Source: Gentiana macrophylla (taxonomy: Eukaryota; Streptophyta; Magnoliopsida; Gentianales; Gentianaceae). Taken from it: 64,000 nucleotides of DNA. Position numbers and translations under genes: made by a program. Each line of letters starts with the position of its first letter. The first letter of the stretch is position 1. The stretch is taken from positions 34,071,871-34,135,870 of the forward strand of contig CM047813.1 in the NCBI GenBank assembly GCA_026214975.1. The letters are read 5' to 3'. The notes beneath the pieces were generated by a model. It did no database searches. It was given only the letters and a program-made list of their open reading frames with translations, and was not told the origin of the DNA. Below are positions 54,996-64,000 of the stretch, in pieces.

Positions 54996-56467
54996 ATGGT
55001 GACCACAAGAACCGGAGTTCATGGAAGAAAGACCTCTGGAGCTCGAGAATATAGTCCAACACCGGTTGTAGGAGGCGGTTTTGTACGTCAGAATCCATCA
55101 CCTCACCCTACCCACACTCCACGGCCTCAGGCAAGCCAGACTTCACTACCTCACCAGAATCCTACTCCACGACCACAGCAGATCTCAACACCATGACCTC
55201 AGTTTCAGCAAGAACCAAGGTATACTTACATGTATCACGAACCTGGGGAAGTTCCCATACGCGTCACCGTGGTAGGAGATATTCCACCAGTTACTCCACC
55301 TCCACCGACAAGCATCTACCCTCCACCGATCAGTGTGTACCCGCCACCAGTGAGCCACCCTTCTCCACCAGTTTTCCATCATCAGCAACATCAGACCTTC
55401 TATCCACCACCAGTAGGTCACACACATCGACCTTCTATACCACTTTCACCATGTTTTGATCATCAGCAAGGCGTCGGTTACCACCATATGGTTTCCACCA
55501 ACCTCATCACACCTACAACATCACCAAAGATATCACCCTTACCAGACTGAGCCTCAAGTAATCCCACAACTATGACCTCAACCACCACCATATCCTCAAC
55601 AACAACCTTACCAACAACAGGTACCCTTTTGGAATCCCTCTAGTTTACCAACCTTCCCCACCAGTTAGACCGGCTTGGGAGCAAGCACCACCAGTGGATT
55701 GGTACATGAGGCTGAAGAGGAACTGAGTTCAAGACTTTCATGGGAATGTGGAGCCGTCAAAGGCTGAATCTTGGTTGAGAAGTTTTGAGAAGGCATGCAG
55801 GAGTATAAATGTTCCTGAAACTGAAATGGCCCAGTTAGCAATTGGTTTTCTTTTGGGCACGACTGAATCATGGATTGATACCATTGAGAGCAGCAATGGG
55901 GAAGTGGCAGATTGGGAAGGTTTCAAGATTTTGTTTTATAATGAGTACTTCCCAGCAACGGTGCAGGCAAATAAGGTGAATCTGTTTTTAAGCCATAAGC
56001 AAGGTCTCTACATGACAGTGTCACAGTACACCAACAAGTTTAATGAGTTGGGTAGGTTCTACCCAGAGATAATGAGAGTTGAAGAGAAGAAGATGACACT
56101 CAACAAGGAAGTTTTGGACCGTGAAATTCAAGCAGGGATACTGGGTTTTACGCCGAAGAATATGGCCGAGATGTTGAATAAGGCCTTGGAAGTCGAGAAT
56201 TTTAGGAATTGACCTTTGGTAGTTGTCGGTGCTAAGAGAAAAATTGGAGCTAGTCAGGGCCACGGTCGAGGAGCACCACAACAGAATGCAAAGAAGACGA
56301 CGGCACCTTCAGCAGATATTCCTACCACCGGTGCACCACAATGCCCGAAGTGCAAGAGAATTCATGCCGGTGAGTGTCGAGCTAATGTAAACGGTTGTTT
56401 TCTTTGTGGAGAACCTATACATTTTGCAAAAACTCGTCCTCGACAAAGCGGGTCTTCCAAAGAATAA
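54996..56467 (+). pseudogene. Gypsy gag (element C), with stops and frameshifts
   Basis: The likely start is ATG 54996 (MVTTRTGVHGRKTSG), directly after a pyrimidine-rich CAG. The N-terminal third is Pro-, Thr- and His-rich and changes frame about 55196-55230 and again before 55700. The capsid-like part is intact at 55748-56211: SKAESWLRSFEKACRSI, GFLLGTTESWIDTI, FYNEYFPATVQANKVN and NMAEMLNKALEVENFRN, then a TGA. After it come CPKCKRIHAGEC (CX2CX3HX4C) and a second knuckle CFLCGEPIHFAKTR, where the last Cys is Arg. A TAA follows at 56465. It binds genomic RNA and forms the particle in related elements; this copy cannot. Confidence 0.9.
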
Positions 56468-56561
56468 AAACAAGGAAGCGTAAAAAAGGCACTTTAGTCG
56501 CCAAATCGAGTGTTTGCAGTGGATACTGAGTATGTAGAACCAGACGATAATTTTATTCCAG

Positions 56562-56657
56562 GTACCTTTATTTGTTTATTTTAGTTTATTAAAGTACTTT
56601 TATAGCACGTTAAATCATGTTGTATTTGTATTTAATATAATCAAATCTACATCATAG
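56562..56657 (+). other. Putative intron between gag and protease, gypsy C
   Basis: A 96-bp AT-rich segment begins GTACCTTTATTTG and ends TACATCATAG. Its removal joins DNFIP to GTIILDNLAVTALFDTGAS in frame, restoring the usual protease start. Element B has the counterpart at 10882-10975. AGGTAC is repeated at both borders. Confidence 0.72.
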
Positions 56658-57296
56658 GTACAATAATATTAGACAACTTAGCAGTTACGGCTTTGTTTGA
56701 TACGGGAGCGTCTAACACGTTTGTGTCGTCTAAGATAGCTAAAAAGTTGAATCTACCTTTAGAAACCTTGAGAAAACACTTTGGAAATAACTACACCACT
56801 AGGAAAGGTAACTGAGGTAACTAGGACAATACCTCAAGTGGATGTTCGAGTAGGATCATATCGATGCAAAAGTGACTTCACAATCTTGGACTTTTCAGAT
56901 TTCGATATATTTCTTGGAATAGATTGGCTATCCGAGAATTTTGCGGACTTGGACTGTAGGGAAAAGAAAGTGACCTTTAAGGTACCCGGGAAATTGTCTA
57001 GGACTTATCAAGGTAATGCTTACAAGCCAAGTAAGAAGCATCATCTGATAATATCAGCAGTTAAGGCGATAAGAGCTTGTCAAAAGGATTGTGAAGGCTA
57101 CTTGTTATACGCAGTAGATGTGGAACAAGTGAAACCTAAGTTAGTGGAAACCCCTATAATAAAAGAATACCCTGAAGTGTTTCCAGAAGAGTTACCGGGA
57201 AACATGCCGGATAGAGAGATAGAGTTCGAGATCAAGTTGATACTAGGGGCGGCACCAGTTGCTAAGGATCCTCTGGGATGGCACCGGCTGAATTGA
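56658..57296 (+). pseudogene. Gypsy protease region (element C)
   Basis: The aspartic protease starts GTIILDNLAVTALF and has the active-site motif DTGAS at 56699. A 1-base shift near 56775 breaks the frame after LRKH. The second frame continues LGKVTEVTRTIPQVDV and DFDIFLGIDWLSE, the C-terminal protease block of gypsy elements. It then passes into the linker before reverse transcriptase (IIKEYPEVFPEELPG), ending in a TGA at 57294. The next codons of the RT start are in another frame. Confidence 0.88.
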
Positions 57297-58075
57297 AAGA
57301 GTTGAAAGCTCAACTTAAAGATATTCTTGAAAGGAACATAATTCAGCCTAGTACCTCACCCTGGGGAGCCCTGTCTTGTTTGTCAAGAAGAAAGATGGTA
57401 GCATGAGAATGTGCATAGACTACAGAGCTTTCAATAACCTTACCATCAAGAATAAGTACCCCTTACAAAGGATTGACGATCTTTTTAATCAGTTCCAAGG
57501 CAAGAGAGTGTTTTCTAAGATTGATCTTAGGTCATGGTATCACCAGTTGAAGAGTAAGGCAGCGGATATACCTAAGACGGCTTTTAGTACGAGTTATGGA
57601 CATAATGAGTTTCTAGTTATGCCCTTTGGACTCACTAATGCTCTATCTGCATTTATGGATTTAATGCAGCGGGTTTTCTGCCTTACTTGGATAAGTTTGT
57701 CATAGTGTTCATAGATGACATCCTAGTATACTCAAAGAACGAGAAAGAGCATGAAGAACACCTAAGGATAGTGTTGAATACCTTGAAGAAGAACCAGCTG
57801 TATGCTAAGTTTTCAAAGTGTGACTTTTGGTTGAATCAAGTCAGTTTCTTGGGTCATGTCATTTCTGGAGATGGCATTCAAGTTGATCCGGTGAAAATTG
57901 AAGCAGTTGAGAAATGGTCCAGACCGACTACAGTTTCAGAAGTGAGGAGTTTTCTCGGTTTGGCTGGCTAATATAGGAAGTTTGTGTAAGAATTCTCAAA
58001 GATAGATACACCACTTACCCGGCTCACTCAAAATAATGTGAAGTTTGAGTGAACTAGTGAGTGCGAAGAGGCTTT
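57297..58075 (+). pseudogene. Gypsy reverse transcriptase (element C)
   Basis: Core motifs are visible: [44 protein letters not shown] and [12 protein letters not shown] frameshift follows near 57690, then [18 protein letters not shown] with the catalytic IDD, and [20 protein letters not shown] at 57969 replaces a Tyr in the usual GLAGYYR, and a TGA follows near 58050. It copied element RNA into DNA in its intact relatives. Confidence 0.92.
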
Positions 58076-58665
58076 CCATATGTTGAAAAGAAAGATGACT
58101 ATAACCCCAGTGTTGGCAGCTCCAGAGATCTTTGATAATTACGATGTCTACACTGATGATTCGGGACAAGGTTTGGGCTGTGTGTTGATGCAAGGAGTAA
58201 AAGTAATTGCTTATACATCTAGACAGTTAAAAGTGCATGAAAAGAACAATCCAACACATGACTTAGAGTTTGTAGCGGTAGTGTTTGCCTTGAAGATTTG
58301 GAGGCTAGGATCTTTACAGACCACAAGAGCTTAAAGTACTGCTTCACTTAGGAGAATCTGAACATGAGGCAGAGGAGATGGTTAGAGTTCGTAAAGGATT
58401 ACGACTTGGACAATCAATACCATCCGGGTAAAGCCAATGTGGTTGCAGATGCCTTAAGTAGAAAACCAGTGTTTGCAGTTTCAAGCGTTGAAGATGTGGC
58501 AAAAAGGTTAGATGGGCTGAAAATCTGAGGTTTTGATCAGATTGAAGATCGACAGTTTGCGGCACCCTTGTTAGCAAGATCCAAGTTGATGGATGATATT
58601 CGGGAAAAGCAAGATGAAGATCCAGTGTTGGTTGATTTGAAGCGGTTGCAAGAGAAAAGCCTACA
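58076..58665 (+). pseudogene. Gypsy RNase H (element C)
   Basis: The frame reads [20 protein letters not shown] and [21 protein letters not shown] frameshift lies near 58300 ([11 protein letters not shown] is split). Then [31 protein letters not shown] and DGLKI before a TGA. The YTD catalytic word is kept, but the protein is broken at least three times. Confidence 0.88.
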
Positions 58666-59780
58666 GTGGGTTATGTTTTAGACAAGAATGGTAATCTTTG
58701 GTATCAAAATCGGTTGTGTGTGCCTAATGCTGGCGATGTAAGGCAAAGAGTTATGGAAGAAGCACATATGATTGCTTTTGCAGTTCATCCAGGAGATACC
58801 AAGATGTACAGAGATTTGAAGGAAAAGTTTTTGTGGCCTCTTATGAAAGTGGAAATAGCTAAGTTTGTAGCAGAATGTGATACTTGTCAGAAAGTTAAAG
58901 CGGAGCATAGAAGACCAGGAGGAATGCTTAAGCCGTTGGATATCCCTGAATGAAAGTGGGATAAGATCATGATGGATTTCATCACCGGCTTACCGAAGAC
59001 AAAAGGTGGACACGATGCGATTTGGGTGATTATGGATAGATTGACCAAATCAGCCCACTTCTTGCCAACAAAAGTTGACATGATTTTGAAGAAGATGACC
59101 ACACTATACATGGATAATATATAGAAGCTACACGGAGTACCTATCTTGATAGTTTCGGATCGTGACAGTCGTTCTGTCAATCGATTCTGGAAAAGTTTGC
59201 AAAAGAATTTAGGTACGAAGTTAGATTTGAGTATGACCTTCATCCTCAAACAGATGGGCAGTCGGAAATGACTATCCAAACACTAGAGGATATGCTAAGT
59301 GCATGTGTTTTGGAAGTAGGCAGATCATGGGATGACTACCTACCTCTAGCCGAGTTTGCCTACAAAAATAGTTATCATGCAAGCAAATGTATGCCACCAT
59401 TTGAAGCTTTGTATGGGAGAAGATGTCGAACACCGTTGTTTTGGGATGAAGTCGGGGAGAAACAAGTCATTGGGTCGGAATTGGTTGAACAAGCTAAGAA
59501 AAGGGTTCAGTTGGTTAAGAAGAATCTGAAGTCTGCACAAGATAGGCAGAAAAGTTGGGCAGATGTTAGAAGGAGACCTCTTGAGTTTGAAGTTGGTGAA
59601 AGAGTTTATCTACGAGCTTCACCAATGAAAGGGGTGAAACGTTTTGGGCAAAAGGGAAAGCTAAGTCCAAGGTATGCTGGACCGTTTGAGATTCTGGAAA
59701 GAGTTGGACCTTTGGGTTATAAGCTCAAGTTACCGGAATCGATGTCAAGGGTCAATAATGTTTTCGCGTATCAATGTTGA
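58666..59780 (+). pseudogene. Gypsy integrase (element C)
   Basis: The zinc-binding HHCC region is seen as HPGDTKMYRDLKEKFLWP and CDTCQKVKAEHRRPGG. The catalytic core reads WDKIMMDFITGLPKTKGG and IWVIMDRLTKSAHFLP, then is damaged by a TAG near 59122 and a frameshift near 59190-59260. [19 protein letters not shown] and SWDDYLPLAEFAYKNSYH follow in a third frame, with MPPFEALYGRRCRTP. The C-terminal GPFEILERVGPLGYKL block is intact. TGA ends this frame at 59778. Confidence 0.9.
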
Positions 59781-60026
59781 AGAAGTGTTTGACGAAGACT
59801 GATGTTGGAGCTACAGTTGATCCGAAAGTTCTCCAAGATAATCTTGCATATGATGAGAGGCCGATCAAGATTTTAGACCGGAAAGAAAGGATGATCAAAA
59901 GACGAATAATCCCTTTGGTTGGGTGCAATGGAGCAACCATTCACCGAATGAAGCAACTTGGGAAGTTGAAGAGGACATGATCAGCAAGTTTCCAGAGTTT
60001 GTGGATTTACCAGGTATGTTCTAGTT
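59774..60026 (+). pseudogene. C-terminal chromodomain-like tail (element C)
   Basis: After a frame change the sequence reads LKKCLTKTDVGATVDPKVLQ, then DERPIKILDRKERMIKRR and IIPLVG. This is the tail that precedes or overlaps the chromodomain of Tekay/Del-type integrases, where the word is usually KVLRNRTIPLVKVQW. The following part is frameshifted (ATWEVEEDM-like wording is in another frame). In relatives it directs insertion to chromatin. Confidence 0.7.
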
Positions 60027-60046
60027 TTGAGGACGAAACTCCTCTT

Positions 60047-60059
60047 AAAGGGGAAGGAA
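60047..60059 (+). other. Polypurine tract of gypsy C
   Basis: AAAGGGGAAGGAA directly precedes the 3' LTR. Confidence 0.8.
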
Positions 60060-60154
60060 TGTAATATTCCGATTTTTGGGAAAATGCAGACGTGTCATTT
60101 TGCGAAAACGAAATATTATTATTCTTTACTTCTTTTATGGTGTAAGTATTTTGG

Positions 60155-60220
<66 letters not shown>

Positions 60221-62314
60221 TTTGGGGAAAAACTGATTTTTTTAATAATAAGGAAAATAATAAGAAATTATTATTTTTGGGAGTAGCTATTTAAGGAAAA
60301 TAAATCCCACAATCCTTATAGCCTACTAGAAAGCAGAATTTCTCCCTAAGTTCAGTGAAGAGGCGAGGAGAGCAATAGAAAACAGGGCTAAGAGATTTCT
60401 TTCAGTTTCTAAGGCGATTCTTAACTGTTTTCAGATCAGAGTAGAGCATCAGAATCATCGTGAAGAGAGCAACGTTTCAACACAAGAAAGTTGGGACTTT
60501 GTCAAGGTATGTTATCGAGCCCTAGCCGTGTTCTTGACTGAGTTTGATGGATTCAAACTCACGAATTCGTAGTCTTATGTATTTAGAAGCGTGTGATCGA
60601 ATCTAATATAATTTTGGATTGATCACCTAGATTTTCTGTGAAGGAAGGGTCGTTTTGTTGCAGATTTTCATAGCTTTTGAGTTGGAATAGTTTTCTAAAA
60701 GGTAAGAGGCTCTTCCTACGTTTTAAATATGGTTTTAGGGATTAGATTGATGCTTGAATGAGGTTTAGATGATAGAAATCATGTTGGTTGATCGTTTAAG
60801 GATTGAGAGATGTTGTGGTATGATAAAGTTATGTTTTTCTGATCACAATCATGTAGAACATGTTTGGAATCGAGTAGAGATCGCAAAGTATAGAAAGATC
60901 ATGTTTTTGGGTTTTTCTGCGTTGAATGCGTACGTATTGGCTAACAAAGCGCACGCATTCCTGTTACAGGATTGTCTGGCTTTAGTTCCAGCAGGTGGAA
61001 TGCACATGCATTCGTGATTCAGGATGTTAAGTCTTTCTCCCAGCAAGTGCAATGCACACGCATTGCTGTTTCAGGTTGTAAAAAGTTGCTCCTAGCATGA
61101 TCAATGCGCACAGGAACTTCCAGCACGTTTTTTGTCAGGGAATGCGCACGCATTGACCCCCAGTTTTAATAAAATGTTGTTTAGGCCACGTATTGAGATT
61201 TAAACGTTGTTTCATGATCTAATCACATTAATTAAACATGTATAAGCCTTGATTGAGCTTCTGATGCGTTTAGTTCCGGCACCGAATGTACTCTTCAAGG
61301 GAGTTGAAGTTCGGGACCGTCGGAAGGGCATGGAGGGGCTTGTGCTTTGATGAACTAGAGTTCATCAATGTCTGTGTATTTGATAGGGTACATTGTCTAG
61401 CTGTCTAAGTGAGGGAGTAGAGTTGTTAAGGTGAGCTTTATCCTTGAAAACACTTAGGTGGCTAGTTAATGCATAATAAATTACATATGTGGTAGTAAAA
61501 AGATAAAATGTCATGTTATTCTTGGTCAAGCACCGATTCATATCGGCAATGTGGTACGTTGATAAAGGTGAACAACGCTACTGGCTCAAAAGGCTGAAGG
61601 GTAGTGGAGGAAATTAATCGAACGTATACGCATACCGGGGAGACCCCGGAGCTATCAGGTGCTATCCACCGTTAGTTAGCAAGTATATCTTCATGCTGAT
61701 AAACGCCGTGCGTAGTGCCTTTGAATGCTGACGTAACCAAGATAAGTTAAGGTAGAAACGTATAGTCATGATGTGTTGATGGACATGAAATGAAGCCTAG
61801 ATTGTGTCGGGCTTATAAAGATAGTCTTTTAATTATAAATCATAATTAATTTGTAGCTTCTACTTCTTATTTAGTACTTTGTACTTACCTCAAACGCATT
61901 GTTTTTCTTTGTGTTTGGGGGAGAGAAGATGAACATGCAGATACGGAATTGGAGGAGGACTTTGATGACAACGTTTGAGGACGCCGACATTGAAGCTTTT
62001 ATTTTTATGTTTATTATTTTGTTTTAAATATACATTAAACCTTGTAGTTTCTTTTATTGTACTTTTTGGAGGTTTCGTACGTTTTATATTTTCGTTTGCT
62101 TTTCCAATGTATTAAATATTACATTTCTACCTTTAGTTTGAGTTTTTGTTCTTGGTTGGTTGTTTGAAAAAATACCCGAGTCTTTTGCTTCCGTCTTGCT
62201 TAACTCGATACGACGTAGTAGAGACTTACGTATAATATGAGAGTTATTTTATATTATACGTGTCAAACGTTTTTTTTCGGATAAGAACTCGGTGTCCGGA
62301 AACGGAGCGTTACA
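60060..62314 (+). repeat. 3' LTR of gypsy C
   Basis: This 2,255-bp LTR runs TGTAATATTCCG to GGAGCGTTACA. It keeps the microsatellite, donor-like site (60701), shortened palindrome array, acidic frame ending at about 61978, and the hairpin ACGTATAATAT...ATATTATACGT at about 62228-62263. Confidence 0.92.
60925..61154. repeat. Palindrome array in 3' LTR of C, contracted
   Basis: Five full and one partial AATGCG-NN-CGCATT words remain. Compared with the 5' LTR, three segments are missing, each bounded by the palindrome words themselves. Confidence 0.85.
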
Positions 62315-63588
62315 TTGGCTATATGGTGGTGGAGGTTTATTTCTGAACCAAATGCTTTATGGAGGAGAGTGATAGTGTCTATTTACGGGGTTGAGGGTGC
62401 TTGGGAGGAGGATGAAGTTCGGCAGGGAGGGGGTGTGTGGAAGGGTATTGTGGGGGCTGTTAAAATTGCTAAAAAGGTCAGGGTTGTTTTATTGGGGTCG
62501 GAACGCTGGGTGGTGGGAGATGGGAATAGGTAAGATTCTCGGAAGATGTTTGAGTGGGTAGCAAATCCTTTGTGTGTTGCATATCCTAGACTATATAGTT
62601 GTCCTTGGTCAAATATGGTGTTGTTGGAAGTGTGGTTAAATGGGTTGAAGGCGCTTGTGTTCTTCTAACGGGCTTGGAGGAGGAGGTTGAGGGGTTTTGA
62701 GGAGGAGGAAGTAGGAGAGTTGGAGGAGGTTATTAAAGTTGTTTGTGGAAATGCAGTACAAGGACAAATTGAGTTGGAGTCTATGCTCCAATGGCGCTTT
62801 TTCGGTGGCGTATTTGCGTAAATTATTAGAGGAGGAATTTTTTAAATTTGCTTTCTCGGCTAATGAGCAGGTGGCAAAGTGGAACAAGTTGTTACCTTCG
62901 AAAGTGAATCTTTTCATGTGGAAAGCTAGCCTCAAAAGAATTCCCACAAAACCGAATCTTATGCTTCGTGGTGTCAGTTTGCAGGATTCTTTGTGTCCGC
63001 TCTGCTATGAATTTGAAGAATCGCTTAATCATCTTTTATTTGCGTGTGATGTGACTCTTTTGATATGGTCTCATGTTCTTAGTTGGTGCAGTTACCTAGG
63101 CTAAATGTTTTCATTTAGCGACTTTACTATTTGTGACACTTGGAAATTCTTATTCGAATTTGGCTTCTACTTTGTGGTCACTATCATTGGTGTCACGGCA
63201 TGGGAAATTTGGATTCATAGAACAAAGTCATTTTTCATTCTCAAGTTTTGAATCCGAATTGATTTTCGTGAGATGTTCAGAGGCTTTCCTTTTCATGGTT
63301 ATCAAATTTTAAGGGTCTCAGAAATTAGAGTGGGTGGATTGGAAAGCAAATCCGTTGTTATGGCATCATAATTTTTGGGAGCTGGGAATTGGTTTATTTC
63401 AAATGGTTCTAGCAATATCTTTTGTTCTGGTTATCCATTTGGCTGGGGTTGATCCCGATGTGTTCTGATTAGATATGTGTGGCTTGATAGTTTAGTTGTT
63501 TTATTTTCTTAAACCAAATGTTGTAATTTTTTAGCATCTTGCTGATATATGAGAAGTTTTTGGCTGTTCAAAAAAAAAAAAAAAAAGC
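62315..63588 (+). pseudogene. 3' end of an L1-type LINE
   Basis: Frames read LAIWWWRFISEPNALWRRVI at 62315, then GAWEEDEVRQGGGVWKGI. After stops, at 62739-63104 they read NKLLPSKVNLFMWKASLKRI, NLMLRGVSLQDSLCPLCYEF and SLNHLLFACDVTLLIWSHV. That is the zf-RVT domain at the C-terminus of plant L1-type ORF2, with the CX2C and HX4-5C spacing. The 3' UTR ends in an 18-base A tail at about 63571-63588. The LINE part left of C was not found, so the copy is 5'-truncated close to the insertion point of C, or C landed near its start. Confidence 0.85.
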
Positions 63589-64000
63589 CTCTGATCACTT
63601 TGTAATCTAAACCTAAGTCTCCACATTTTGTTAGCCAATGCAATAGCTTTTCTTCTTCTTGATTCCTTAGTTTTTTGTTTTATAAATTTGTTGATTATAT
63701 CAATTCTAACAGGGTGGACTAACGTACTCTTCTTGATAGTCGAAATTCATGCCATAATCAAAGGAAAATGATTAGTACACAGAATTGTGTACTGATCTCA
63801 TCCACCGAAATGGAAATATGTGATCCAGAATTTTTGTGTTTTTTTTTTTGCTTTAAAAGTTAAAGTGTGTGGTTATAAAGTGTTGTGTGAATGATTTATG
63901 TGTATATTTTTTGTGCCTAAATCACTATCCATAATCAAAATAGAACATCAAATATATATCTACTTTTTTTGGCCGGATAAAAGGCATAGATTTTTCGTAA
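63589..64000. other. Right flank, nothing recognised
   Basis: AT-rich sequence without a supported gene or repeat border. Confidence 0.3.

Larger units (their letters stand above)
52544..62314 (+). mobile_element. Full-length Ty3/gypsy element C (chromovirus, Tekay/Del-like), mutated
   Basis: This 9,771-bp insertion is flanked by the duplication TTGGC (52539-52543 and 62315-62319). It has LTRs of 2.35 and 2.26 kb, a degenerate tRNA-Met type PBS, gag, a gag-protease intron, pol in the order protease, reverse transcriptase, RNase H, integrase, and a C-terminal chromodomain-like stretch, then a polypurine tract. That order, the two zinc-binding motifs in gag and the KRRIIPLV-type end suit the Tekay/Del chromovirus clade. 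Stops and frameshifts occur in gag and in nearly every pol domain, so it is not active. A and B are relatives. Confidence 0.93.

Noticed and set aside
55185..55427. Trp-rich reverse-strand frame
   Set aside because: It is the complement of the Pro- and Thr-rich N-terminal part of gypsy C gag.

Overview
The window is plant nuclear DNA, most likely intergenic heterochromatin of a eudicot. The evidence is nested Ty1/copia and Ty3/gypsy LTR retrotransposons, L1-type LINE remnants, small TIR transposons (hAT, Tourist/PIF-Harbinger and CACTA types), plant primer-binding sites (tRNA-Met and tRNA-Asp), AT-rich sequence and spliceosomal-type introns. I found no convincing host gene, no rRNA or functional tRNA gene, and no CRISPR or bacterial feature. 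Nearly every open frame that can be recognised belongs to a transposable element, and most are broken. The species cannot be named from this sequence.

Layout. At 799-2730 lies a short defective copia element with identical LTRs. At about 4170-4920 is the right end of a CACTA transposon, next to a truncated gypsy copy (A, 4921-7896). A appears to have landed in the gag of a related gypsy copy (B, 7897-21106). B also carries two solo LTRs (7994-8672 and 8798-10506), and its 3' LTR (11401-21106) is split by a 7.6-kb non-autonomous LTR element (D, 12485-20110).

From about 21,950 to 42,161 the scaffold is one internally deleted LINE. It is interrupted by a hAT-type MITE (22250-22755), a 2.5-kb TIR-like element (about 22,893-25,402) and a large tandem array (25826-41153). 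The array is made of five LTRs and four internal regions of a small non-autonomous LTR retrotransposon (family F), and one 5-bp target duplication encloses all of it. A 7.1-kb relative of D (E, 30077-37192) sits inside the third F LTR. Two of the four F internal regions keep an open frame for a protein of about 304-314 residues that I do not recognise.

From 42,258 to 52,540 there are three small MITEs, an LTR-like AT-rich stretch, a truncated reverse-strand copia (gag plus LTR, 45,967-46,822), a cluster of GTCACTGCATC-type motifs (46,823-48,010), a complete but internally deleted reverse-strand copia (48635-50952) and a degenerate tandem repeat (51,899-52,340). The right end holds a full-length but multiply mutated chromovirus-like gypsy element (C, 52544-62314, family of A and B), followed by the 3' end of another LINE (62315-63588).

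How the parts relate. A, B and C are one gypsy family with 2.3-kb LTRs. They share a gag-protease intron (intact in B and C) and arrays of AATGCG...CGCATT palindromes in the LTR. D and E are one family with no coding capacity that must have been mobilised by an autonomous partner outside this window. The F array is the most unusual structure seen. All boundaries with stated target duplications were read directly from the sequence; family names rest on recognised motifs, and ages or mechanisms are inference.
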